Shown in pieces: positions 25,701 to 35,137 of a stretch of DNA of 64,000 nucleotides. Both the position numbers and the translations under genes were made by a program. Numbering within the stretch: position 1 is the first letter of the stretch; each line of letters opens with the position of its first letter. The notes beneath the pieces are model-generated. The model was not told the origin of the DNA. It did not search any database and saw only the letters and a list, made by a program, of their open reading frames with translations. The DNA is from Allodiplogaster sudhausi (Eukaryota > Nematoda > Chromadorea > Rhabditida > Diplogasteridae), in assembly GCA_945643635.1 (NCBI GenBank), contig CALZFC010000042.1, positions 2,232,001 through 2,296,000 of the forward strand. Reading direction: 5' to 3'.

Positions 25701-26864
25701 ATGGCAGAAGAGCCTGCGGGCTACGATGATGACGATGATGAAGCGTTTATAGGCGTGTTCATGGCGAACACGAACGATGACGAAAGCGACGATAAGAACG
25801 ACCAAGAAAGTGCAGCGAAGACCAGAAGGAGGGAACGAGAGAATGTCTTCCGCGCACCCGAAGACTCGTTCACCGAAGCTAACGAGGAACAACGAGAGGC
25901 CTTCCGCCAGGAATGTGACGAGCACCTCGACGTGCTTCAAGAGGCCAGCACCCGCGCCATGGAGGCGGCGGAGGAGCTGGTCTGCGAGTCGAAGAGGTGT
26001 GGTGAGGGCATTATGAGACGCTCTCTTCCAGAGCTAAAGAGTTTGAGAACTGAGCTCACACACCTTCTTCAGAAGAGCAAGGTCGCCTCCTACGACTACC
26101 AGGAGCAGTACAGCAACCACAAGACCTTCGCTCAAGGACGGGCACACGAGAACTTCGAGGAGGACGCAAGGAAGATAAAGAGGGAGAGCGAGTGGAGCAG
26201 GCAGACGGGGAAGTCGACCCTCGCATTAATTGAATGGAGGATGAAGATTTGCGCCAGAGACGGCGCCAGGCGAGCCCCTCTCTCTCCAGCAAAGTCCCCT
26301 GCGAGCACTGCTCCAGAGCGAGCAGTGAGGGACAAGGACAGGTTGGCAGAGAGCCCTCCTGTAGGGACACGAAGTGGAGATGATCCACCGTCAGTGGATG
26401 AGAATGCGACTCATTCAGGGAGGGGCGGATTGGAGCTGCAGAAGCAGAGCCGCCTCTCGAGGAGTGAGGATGGCCACCACGCATTTGAGAAGGAGCCAGC
26501 CATCAGCAGGAGTGGCAACCACGGCGGCGGGGACAGGATGAGCTCCTTCCAGCCGGGCTGCATTCAACCTTCCGCGGGGAATCACGAGGACGAATGCAGC
26601 CACTGCGGCCTGAACCACCCCTCAGTGAGGTGCACGGAGCACGGGTTGGGTGAGGTGAGGCGCAGAGTGGTTAGGGCAAGGACCCTTGGCTTTAGTTGTT
26701 TGCAGCGCGGCCGCGACACACAGAAGTGCGACCGCCGCAGAAGGTGCAAGGAAGAGCACCACTTGAAGGTCTGCAGTGGGCAGGCAAGAGACGACTCGCG
26801 AGGATCGCGACCGAGGGCAGTGGCCCGCGGAGAAGACAGCGAGAAGGCAGTTCTGCTACGATGA
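25701..26864 (+). CDS. Gag polyprotein-like ORF of the BEL/Pao-like element
   Basis: The frame is open from 25629; I take the ATG at 25701, past the primer-binding site, giving about 387 aa. It has an acidic N-terminus (DDDDDEAFIGVFM), a long charged helical middle, and at about residues 320-375 zinc-knuckle-like motifs CSHCGLNHPSVRC and CDRRRRCKEEHHLKVC joined by a basic linker (RRRVVRARTLGFSC). This arrangement is typical of BEL/Pao Gag, which packages element RNA in virus-like particles. A 10-nt GC-rich insertion (cgcggccgcg, 26705-26714 area), absent from the second copy, changes the residues after FSCLQ. The frame ends soon after it enters the start of the duplicated copy, so the protein is not followed by a protease domain. 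Confidence 0.75.
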   Translation: MAEEPAGYDDDDDEAFIGVFMANTNDDESDDKNDQESAAKTRRRERENVFRAPEDSFTEANEEQREAFRQECDEHLDVLQEASTRAMEAAEELVCESKRCGEGIMRRSLPELKSLRTELTHLLQKSKVASYDYQEQYSNHKTFAQGRAHENFEEDARKIKRESEWSRQTGKSTLALIEWRMKICARDGARRAPLSPAKSPASTAPERAVRDKDRLAESPPVGTRSGDDPPSVDENATHSGRGGLELQKQSRLSRSEDGHHAFEKEPAISRSGNHGGGDRMSSFQPGCIQPSAGNHEDECSHCGLNHPSVRCTEHGLGEVRRRVVRARTLGFSCLQRGRDTQKCDRRRRCKEEHHLKVCSGQARDDSRGSRPRAVARGEDSEKAVLLR

Positions 26865-27860
26865 CGACGATGATGACGATGATGAAGCGTTTATAGGCGT
26901 GTTCATGGCGAACACGAACGATGACGAAAGCGACGATGAGAACGACCAAGAAAGTGCAGCGAAGACCAGAAGGAGGGAACGAGAGAATGTCTTCCGCGCA
27001 CCCGAAGACTCGTTCACCGAAGCTAACGAGGAACAACGAGAGGCCTACCGCCAGGAATGTGACGAGCGCCTCGACGTGCTTCAAGAGGCCAGCACCCGCG
27101 CCATGGCATTTGAGAAGGAGCCAGCCATCAGCAGTAGTGGCAACCACGGCGGCGGGGACAGGATGAGCTCCTTCCAGCCATGCTGCATTCAACCTTCCGC
27201 GGGGAATCACGAGGACGAATGCAGCCACTGCGGCCTGAACCACCCCTCAGTGAGGTGCACGGAGCACGGGTTGGGTGAGGTGAGGCGCAGAGTGGTTAGG
27301 GCAAGGACCCTTGGCTTTAGTTGTTTGCAGACACACAGAAGTGCGACCGCCGCAGAAGGTGCAAGGAAGAGCACCACTTGAAGGTCTGCAGTGGGCAGGC
27401 AAGAGACGACTCGCGAGGATCGCGACCGAGGGCAGTGGCCCGCGGAGAAGACAGCGAGAAGGCAGTTCTGCTGTATGTGACCTCTAAGAGTAGAGGTACT
27501 TCTCTGAAAGGAGAAGCTGTTAAATTGAAGGTCCTTGACCGGCGAGGACGCGAGCAGAAGCAGCACGAGAGTAACCCCTCCTCCGAGACAAACTCATCGT
27601 CAGTCCGTGGCAAGTGGGACAAGGCGAAGAGTGTCTGGAGGAGACAGTCGACTCCCGCCCCGAAGGCATACTCTTCGACCGGCAGTGACAGGCCGGAGAA
27701 TCAGAAGAAGTGGGCGTGGATGAGACGACCAGCCAAGCGTGCACAGAAGAAGATGGCTTCCACTCATCGTGAGTACGGAAGCATTGATACGCCTTGGGCG
27801 CGGGGCAGGGTCACCGGGCCAAGCCCGGTGATGACCACACGGTGCATGCTCTTTATTTAG
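26857..27860 (+). pseudogene. Second, internally deleted gag copy and gag-pol junction remnant
   Basis: 26857-27474 repeats the gag sequence from 25722 onward, but the part matching about 25963-26482 is missing, so the N-terminal acidic region is fused to the zinc-knuckle region. The reading frame breaks near 27330 for lack of the 10-nt segment present in copy 1. A second frame resumes (TQKCDRRRRCKEEHHLKVC) and continues into unique sequence to 27860 with no recognisable protease or RT motif. It is best read as the tail of gag plus truncated downstream sequence. Confidence 0.65.
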
Positions 27861-28070
27861 GTACTCAATCGATACGGCGGGCGAGGAAGACCGACCATCT
27901 CGCGCTCGAATTCTACCGTAACCCAGAGCGACCACCGTGCCAGCAACGACACCCAAGGATGCCCAGTAAGCAAGCCCTTCCCCTTCCCCCAAATTTTCTA
28001 GATTTAATTTGTGTGTTTTTCCTCTTTGTTTTTCTTTCGTCATTGTTCCCCATTTTCTTGGCCGTGGCAG

Positions 28071-28608
28071 TGTTCATTCTAGCGCGAATGAATGACTGAT
28101 GACATAGCGAACTACCTAGATATATTGTGTTTTTACCGTAGTTTCCCGCCTTAATTTTGAATGACTAAGACATGTTTGGACATGTCTCCGACTCTTCCCC
28201 TCGCTTCGCCCCTTTCTCACCTCGAGTCAGTGTTAAGTCGGTTCCCGCCCGGTGCGGCGGTGGGGAGAGACGACTGTCTTTTGACAGTCGGAGCGTGGCC
28301 TCTCTGCCACTGCTCCGTCTCTCCCGTCCCTCCTCTTTCTCTGCAACACCGACTCCCGCTCGGCTTCTTCCTCCTTTCCCCTCGTCACAAGAGTCGAGTC
28401 ATCCTCGACTCCTTCGGTTTTCTTGGTTTTATTTTATTTACTCGAATCTTCGTCATCATTTGTTATTCCTTAAAGGTTGACCAAGTGTACATAAACTTGT
28501 CTTACTACGAGTTGTGTCTTGGCAACTTTCTAAAGGATAAGGGTCACGAGTAAGGGTCTCTCCCTCTACTTTGAAGAGTAAGCACGGGAGAACGCACTCT
28601 TCTCGACA
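28071..28608 (+). repeat. 3' LTR of the BEL/Pao-like element
   Basis: 538-bp direct repeat of 25092-25629, ending ttctcgaca and followed by the CAAAC target duplication. No clear polypurine tract precedes it; the upstream sequence reads ttggccgtggcag. Confidence 0.93.
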
Positions 28609-30039
28609 CAAACATCGATTCTGACCTTAGTGTGCTTCGTGGAGCAGAATGATGCATTGGATGAGTACGAAACATTAAGATTGCACAAAAAGTTGGAAAA
28701 TGCGGATCTGTCAGTTTTGACGCGACCGCCATAGGAAAATCGATACCGTCATTGGTGGGGACGCCCAATCCAGATGTAATGGATGTATGATGTAGAGAAT
28801 TTTGTCGCGTACTGAACAGTATTATCCGCATTCTGTTCTCGCTGAAAACATTGAAAATACAGCGCTTTGAATAGTTTTAGGTCATTTTCTGACAATTGCA
28901 GAAAAATCGAAAAATGCGTTATTTTCATGGAAATTGATATTTTTATGAAATTTTTGTAGGGAGATTTTATGAAAAGGAACAAGCTGAATCGAATGAAATG
29001 ATTCATTTTATGTTACAACAAGAATTTAACTTCTTTTTCACGCATTCCTTGAATCCCACATCTCCGAGGTACGCCTATTCGAGCCTATGTTTTCTTCCCT
29101 TGGGGACCTCTACACCCAATGAAAAGAATATATGTTATACAGTTTTTAATGCTCTACATTTTGAGATATAACACAAACACACAAATGAGTATAAGGTATT
29201 TAACCGTCAAATTCAAATATTAAGAGTAATTTTTTGAAGTGAAAATGAAATAGTTGACTGAAACATCTGGGCAACTTTTGTTTAGAATCCAACGATGATG
29301 CCAATAAAAAAAAGAAAATTGAGAAATATTGATGTTAAAGAAAGTTATGTGCACTTAAACTTTTCCCCTACTTTTGCATGCCCAATCAAGGAAAAAAATT
29401 TTATAACAAAATTGACCTTCTAATTTTCTTCATAGTGCGCAGAGGTACCCTTGATTAAATTTTGAATAGCCAAATCAAAAATTTTTACCCCATGGCAGGC
29501 CCCTATGCAGGGCTGCTTGATCCTTACAGAGAGGCTCTCTTAAGACAGCCTATCTGTAAGGGTCGAGCGGGGCGCAATACAGGGCTGCAATGGGAAATTT
29601 TTGATTTTTAAAATTGATGAAAATTTGATCATTTGTACTATTCGACATGCTCTTTAAAATGGTGAAATTGTGATTTCGAAAAAAAATTTTCTTTCGAGAT
29701 AATAGCGATTTACGCTTAAAATTCACATGCCCATATCTCAGTTATTTCTTAAGATTTTTGAAATCTCTTTTTTGTGTTTTATTGATCTTTGTATTCTCTT
29801 TAAAAAAGGTCGCGGTGACGTTTCGTAAAAACAACTTTTAAGCAGCAAAAATCGTATAAATAGATTTAAAAATATGGTTTTTCTGGTTTTTCAGACCAAG
29901 TAACCCCCGCGGGGAGGATAAGCTGTTCATAGAAAGAAAGCCCGTGAAATTTGCTACAATGCGATGTATCTTTAAAAGAATTCTAGGAGGACATATTTTT
30001 GGAATATGCACTTAAGCAAATATACTCAACTTTAAAAGT

Positions 30040-30085
30040 ACCGTGCAAGAGGTCCGGGTTCGAAGCCCGCTCGGGGCAAAGTTTT
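30040..30085 (+). other. tRNA-like T-arm in the left arm of element B
   Basis: GGTTCGAAGCC at 30057-30067 is a perfect B-box match within a stem-loop, followed by CGCTCGGGGCAAAG. It points inward toward the ORF. The mirror copy is at 32182-32192 on the minus strand. No complete cloverleaf was seen. Confidence 0.5.
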
Positions 30086-30495
30086 TGCAATGTTTTGTAA
30101 ACTGCCAAAAAACATATTTTCGATCTAAAATTGATGTCTATTCGTCTCATAGCTCCATAAATTTGCATATGCTTTCCGTTTTCATTCTGATTTCACCAAC
30201 TGAAAATTTCTTCATAGTAAACTGCGCTCAGTTAACATGTTTATATATGTATATATATTTATCGACATCAAATAAATTAATGTAACGACACTTGGAAAGT
30301 CAATTTCAGTCGTTATTAAAAGCTTCCTGGATAGAAGTAATAAGTAAAAGACGAGGAAGCATTTAGAAATGACTTAAGCAAAATGGAGAAGTTGGGGAGG
30401 GAAAAAGAAGAGTAGACACTTGTAGCCTGACAATGAGCGAGCTGTTGCACATTGTGCCCTATATTGCGGATGGTCGAGGATCTGTGTAGGCGACG

Positions 30496-31899
30496 ATGGG
30501 CATTGGATTGCGGGGCGCAAGTGCGTCCTCTGGAGTCAAAATCGTCGGCTACTATTTCTCCGAGACTCAAGCTGGGAAAGGACCATGCGATCGGATGAGT
30601 GCATTGGCGAAGAGAAAATTGCGGAACTACGTTGATAGTGGAAAGGACGTAACCACTCCAAATGAAATTTTGGCAGGAATAACTCACGGAAAACCGCTAC
30701 GTGCAGTCTCGGTTTACACGGGAAGCATTAGAAGAGGAGAAGCGTCTAAGGCCAAAATTGCCGGAATAAGGAAGTATAACACGTTCCTATTTGAAGAAAC
30801 GGCACTTCGAGTTCATCGATATTCTACTATCGGTATCGGCAAAGAGATCGACTACTCATCTCTACAACACAATGAAGGAGAGTTCATCACCGATTCATCT
30901 GGAGGTTGCCTGGACACGACATCTGAACTATGCTGGTTGGGGAGAGAAGGCCAACCAATCCGAGGCGAGGTCACGCCGGACCATGGCCGTGATCGTAATG
31001 AAGAAATAGATGATGAGGCCTGCCGCGCTCCTGAAGATGCCGAATACACTCTCACGGGAAGTTGCCCTGAATATGGGTATCTTTACAGATGCCCAGAAGA
31101 AACCCGTGGAGCTGAATTCTTGCAAGCCCACAATCTCGAGAGACATCTCCTTTTTGGCAAACATAGGGCAATTTCCGAGAGGCTGACTCTTCGGGATTAT
31201 GTTCTGAAGCGGTACGGCATGTGTCTCGAAGGAGAAAAGATTGAGCAGGCATATTCCGAAGTCGACGAGGCAATCGAGTCGCTAGCAGAAGTGACAGATA
31301 ACGGGCTTCGTTTGCCACAAGGCTGGGCACTTCGCGAGCATAAGAAGGGCACTCGACTTCCACCCAGGTCTAAGACGTATGTGATCGAAGCGTTTAATGA
31401 TGGCCTTCGTACGGGCACTAAACATGATCCTCGACAGCTGGAGAAGAAAATGCGCAAGGAAATCGACGCAGCTGGAAAATTACTCTTCTCACCGCCAGAA
31501 CTTCTCAATTACCAGCAGATAGCAAGCATTTTCGGAAATCTTGCCTCGAAGAAGAGACATGCAAATGTGCCCGACTTGGATCAATCAACAACTACAACGA
31601 CACCGCAACCAACATCTGTGAACGTCTTAGACGAGCTTGATGAACTGTTCGATACGGAAGGTGATATCATTGAGGAGGCTCAATCGGAACCGCTTTTTGG
31701 GACTGACTTCGACGAATTTAGACAACTGATAGAGAATGACGTTGAGTACCCATCTGAGAAGGCAGATCCAAAAAGAAATCCCACAGCCACGCAAACGGAA
31801 TCACCTGAGGAGCTCTCGAATGAAGACGTATTTGAGCCTGTAGACATGAGCGGGTCTGCCCAGACAGCACCCAGACGCGTCCACGATGAACTATTCTGA
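30496..31899 (+). CDS. Element B ORF, transposon-encoded protein of unknown function (467 aa)
   Basis: A single uninterrupted frame in a TTAA transposon, sharply unlike the intron-rich host genes. Near the N-terminus lies GYYFSETQAGKGPCDRM and then KDVTTPNEI. Around residues 270-350 is PQGWALREHKKGTRLPPRSK followed by a basic helical stretch and LLNYQQIASIFGNLASKKR, which looks like a DNA-binding or HTH-type module. The C-terminal 110 residues are acidic and low complexity. From memory, SEAQAGKG..CDR and GWAL..(K/R).TRF motifs occur together in uncharacterised transposon-linked proteins of cnidarians and other metazoans; I could not check this. The first Met lies within an apparently conserved region, and the frame just upstream is closed by a stop, so the copy may be truncated at its 5' end. 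A transposase role is inference. Confidence 0.6.
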   Translation: MGIGLRGASASSGVKIVGYYFSETQAGKGPCDRMSALAKRKLRNYVDSGKDVTTPNEILAGITHGKPLRAVSVYTGSIRRGEASKAKIAGIRKYNTFLFEETALRVHRYSTIGIGKEIDYSSLQHNEGEFITDSSGGCLDTTSELCWLGREGQPIRGEVTPDHGRDRNEEIDDEACRAPEDAEYTLTGSCPEYGYLYRCPEETRGAEFLQAHNLERHLLFGKHRAISERLTLRDYVLKRYGMCLEGEKIEQAYSEVDEAIESLAEVTDNGLRLPQGWALREHKKGTRLPPRSKTYVIEAFNDGLRTGTKHDPRQLEKKMRKEIDAAGKLLFSPPELLNYQQIASIFGNLASKKRHANVPDLDQSTTTTTPQPTSVNVLDELDELFDTEGDIIEEAQSEPLFGTDFDEFRQLIENDVEYPSEKADPKRNPTATQTESPEELSNEDVFEPVDMSGSAQTAPRRVHDELF

Positions 31900-32164
31900 C
31901 CATTAGTCATGATAATCCCTACATATTTGTTCATTGATGAGCCCCTCAAGAGACTTGAGAAATGCTTTGCACTTTCGAATCACGAAGCTAAAATGATTCT
32001 ATAATTGTGCACCTTTGTTGGAATAAAAACATGTTGAAGAAATTTTCAGTTGGTGAAATCAGAATGAAAACGGAAAGCATATGCAAATTTATGGAGCTAT
32101 GAGACGAATAGACATCAATTTTAGATCGATAATATGTTTTTTGGCAGTTTACAAAACATTGCAA

Positions 32165-32212
32165 AAACTTTGCCCCGAGCGGGCTTCGAACCCGGACCTC
32201 TTGCAAGGTACT
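32165..32212 (-). other. tRNA-like T-arm in the right arm of element B
   Basis: Mirror image of 30040-30085, with the B-box-like ggcttcgaacc at 32182-32192 read on the minus strand. Confidence 0.5.
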
Positions 32213-32759
32213 TTTAAAGTTGAGTATATTTGCTTAAGTGCATATTCCAAAAATATGTCCTCCTAGAATTCTTTTAAAGATACATCGCATTGTAGCAAAT
32301 TTCACGGGCTTTCTTTCTATGAACAGCTTATCCTCCCCGCGGGGGTTACTTGGTCTGAAAAACCAGAAAAACCATATTTTTAAATCTATTTATACGATTT
32401 TTGCTGCTTAAAAGTTGTTTTCACGAAACGTCACCGCGACCTTTTTTAAAGAGAATACAAAGATCTATAAAACACAAAAAAGAGATTTCAAAAATCTTAA
32501 GAAATAACTGAGATATGGGCATGTGAATTTTAAGCGTAAATCGCTATTATCTCGAAAGAAAATTTTTTTTTCGAAATCACGATTTCACCATTTTAAAGAG
32601 CATGTCGAATAGTACAAATGATCAAGTTTTCATCAATTTTAAAAATCAAAAATTTCCCATTGCAGAGGGCAGATCGACCCTTACAGATAGGCTGTCTTAA
32701 ACAAATAAAGCTGACTAATAGAAAACTCGTCTCGAGTTGTGATTTAAGATAAGAAGGCG

Positions 32760-33957
32760 ATGAGGGCCGACCATGCGCGGCTGATTTCTGACCAACTTCT
32801 CATCAATCGATTCGCGATGCACAATCAAGTCGTGGCTGAAGGACATGGAGAGGCGGTTGCTTTCTCTTTTCTCTCTCGCAATCTTCCAGTTTGTCCTTAA
32901 CAGAAGAATCGCTTCACGAACACTCCGCTCTTCGACCGCGGCTTGGTGGTGCTGAAATGTACGCAGAAAGAAGATGAGAAGGACCCGAATGGAGACTATA
33001 TCAACGCCACTCGTTTCTTTGTCCGTGGTGTTGGCGACATTGTGCTCACGCAGGTTGTTATTCACTATTTACAACACCGATAGTCACAGCGAAGAATGAA
33101 ATGAACTATATTTTACAGGCGCCGATGGAAAATACATTCGTCGACTTCTTCCGAATGGTGTGGCAACTGAAGGTCGATCGATAACTTTCAATTCCTCAAA
33201 GATTCAACGATTAAAACATACTATGTTTATGCGACCACTTTCAGTCGAATATCGTCGTTTGTCTCTCTGCGGATCTCAACGATTCCAGCGAATTCACTCC
33301 CTACTTCGACACTCGCTCCAAGAAGAAGTTCAAGGTTGAACTGAAAGTACCGTAGCGGGATTCTTTTTATATCTCTGGAGGGTGTGCGTTTATTGTGAAT
33401 ATATCACAAATGTGCATCAGCATACTAAGTCGGAGTGATTTCCTTCCAACAATTCCAAGATTGGAAAACGCTTCATTGTCCGGACACTCTCGGTGAATCG
33501 GAATGACTATGGTAATGTCATCTACAAGCTGGAATTGCGCAATCTGAGCATCTCCAATGCCAAAGAAGGCACGAAGGACATTACCTTCTTGCACGTCTCC
33601 GGATGGAAGGTCAGGGTTCCAGAGCGACAGTGGAAATATATTCGCATACATGATGTTACTTAGAGCGGCAACATTACAATGGAATAGATAAACTTACATA
33701 TATGTACATACAATGTAAAGCTTAAAAAAACAGAACAAAATTAGAAGAAAGGAGGAAAGAGAAGGAAAAGAGAGTTGATGAAAACAAAGAGAAGGGGAGA
33801 GTGAGAAGTTGGGTAGGCGATATGTTCATGTGAGAAGGATAATTTTACGATTTGTAATGTTCCTCGTTTCAGGCTGACATGCCTTTCGATGCGACTCGTC
33901 TCGTGAAAAGCATTCGAGCAATGGAGTCGACCGAGAAATTCGGCGAGGCCAGCGAGA

Positions 33958-33999
<42 letters not shown>

Positions 34000-35137
34000 T
34001 CTCTCTATCTCTCTTTCCCTCTCTGTCTCCAATTGTCTCTCTAGGTCTCTCTTTGCCTCTCTCTCATTCTCTCTGTCTCTTCCGTCCTCTCAATTCACCG
34101 TTCACTTTTTCTTCAATAAAAAAACTTATCAATTCAATTGGCCGTTCTGTACAATATGTGTTAATTGCTGTAGTACCAGCCCATCATCGTCCACGGCACG
34201 AGTGGGATTCGTCGCACCGGCTGCTTTGCACTCGCAATGATCTGCTACCAAGAAGTCAGTGATAAAGGGATCGAGAGAGAGAGAGAGAGAACGAAAGACA
34301 GATGGAGGGAGAGCATAAGTACAGAGAATATTTAATTCACTTTAACTTATTAAGAATTTAATTGTTACGGATCCCTTTCGTACAATTTTTTACTAATTCA
34401 GCCGAACAGTTTTGACTTGCAGCTGCGCAAGCAGAAGAAAGTGTCTCTTTTCGAGCATATTCTTGCTCTCCGATGGCATCGCTATGGCATCCTGCTGAAG
34501 AAGGTGCTCTGTCTTTCTCTCTCTCTCTCGACCGGCCTCTCTCTCTTTCTCCCTCTCGCCCTCTCTCTCTCTCTCTCGACCGGCCTCTAAATCTACATTA
34601 TATTTATACTTGAGTGCTACCATAATGCTGGTTTCCTTGAGAGTTCCCTGTGCTTGTTGCTGTCTGTCGTTCTGCAGATGGCCTCTGGCACTGCTCTGCT
34701 GCCGAGTCAGGAGCAATTTGCACAGGCCGTCCGGGTATCATTAGTCTTTTATTAATCGAAATTAAAGAAATATGTGAATGTTAAAAAATAATTTCCAATT
34801 AGAAGTGAATTAAAGGTGCTAGCAGCAATGGAGCGCCGCCTGCAGACGCAGCCAGTGTCCACGAACACTCCACTCAACAGCCGTGTTAGATGTTGTCGCA
34901 CGACTTTTAGATTAGAAACCAGGAAGTATTGGCAATTGGGAGGATGCCAAGCCATACACACTGAAATACAACGTTTGTATGACGCACGACCTCTATGCTG
35001 AGTATTTCAGGCGAGCCGTCGTGAAGGCCAAGCAAATCCAGCAAAGAAATCGAAGATCGAGAAGAGAACAAAGTCGGCGCGACCTCCTCGAGCCACACGT
35101 CACTGAACATTCTCTCCTCTTCCCCTTCCACCCGTAG
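32760..35137 (+). CDS. Protein tyrosine phosphatase-like gene, catalytically dead signature
   Basis: Exons: 32760-32828, 32904-33053, 33119-33172, 33245-33346, 33460-33609, 33873-34034(?), 34180-34254, 34423-34503, 34678-34734, 34816-34884 and 34916-35137. PTP landmarks in order: KNRFTNTPLFDRG (KNRY motif), DYINATRFF, APMENTFVDFFRMVWQ (the P.T..DFW.M.W motif), a strand SNIVVCLSADL, a WPD-loop position reading GWKADMP (no WPD), and the P-loop PIIVHGTSGIRRTG. The catalytic Cys of HC(X5)R is Gly, while the Arg is kept, so hydrolysis is not expected. It may act as a phosphotyrosine-binding pseudophosphatase (inference). Nematodes have many such small PTP genes. The 5' end is uncertain: element B ends 60 bp upstream of the first exon. 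The exon at 33873 lacks a normal donor, because a CT tract begins right after EASEI. The end given assumes read-through to ATT|gtctct, adding a Ser/Leu-rich insert. The final exon is basic and ends at TAG 35135-35137. Confidence 0.75.
33959..34020. repeat. CT microsatellite at the PTP exon 6 boundary
   Basis: A CT-rich run starts immediately after the codons for GEASEI, where an intron donor is expected. The next GT in a usable phase is at 34035. Confidence 0.85.

Larger units (their letters stand above)
25092..28608 (+). mobile_element. BEL/Pao-like LTR retrotransposon, gag only (no pol)
   Basis: Two 538-bp LTRs (TG...CA) bracket 2.4 kb of internal sequence. The target duplication CAAAC is at 25087-25091 and 28609-28613. 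An 18-nt primer-binding site starting TGGTGCGTCGGCC directly follows the 5' LTR and is complementary to a tRNA-Gly-like 3' end. The interior holds a gag with CCHC-type zinc knuckles, then a partial second gag copy. No reverse transcriptase, RNase H or integrase frame is present, so the copy must rely on another element. The LTRs differ at several sites by eye, so the insertion is not brand new. Confidence 0.88.
23238..29539. mobile_element. Element A: palindromic TTAA-flanked element with a nested LTR insertion
   Basis: TTAA at 23234-23237 and at 29540-29543 flank termini reading inward GAGAGCCTCTCTGTA on each side. The left arm (23238-24588) is the inverted repeat of the right arm (24639-25091 plus 28614-29539), with a 50-bp loop at 24589-24638. 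The right arm is split by the BEL/Pao-like element, which has a clean CAAAC target duplication. Removing it restores the arm, which then matches the left arm (aatcgatgtttgttttgcag). A part of the outer arms (about 23310-23440 against 29330-29480) is diverged. No transposase ORF remains, so the element is non-autonomous. TTAA duplications are typical of piggyBac and Kolobok transposons. The terminus resembles that of element B, which suggests one family. Confidence 0.85.
29544..32696 (+). mobile_element. Element B: TTAA-flanked DNA transposon with one long ORF
   Basis: 3,153 bp between TTAA at 29540-29543 (shared with element A) and TTAA at 32697-32700. The termini are inverted copies of GACAGCCTATCTGTAAGGGT. 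Inverted-repeat arms run about 29544-30214 and 32030-32696. The interior holds a 467-codon ORF. TTAA targets are used by piggyBac and Kolobok superfamilies. No piggyBac DDD motif or THAP domain is evident, so the superfamily is left open. Confidence 0.85.

Noticed and set aside
27321..27860. Protease or RT domain of the LTR element
   Set aside because: No DTG, YxDD or HHCC motif is visible; only gag-tail-like basic sequence.
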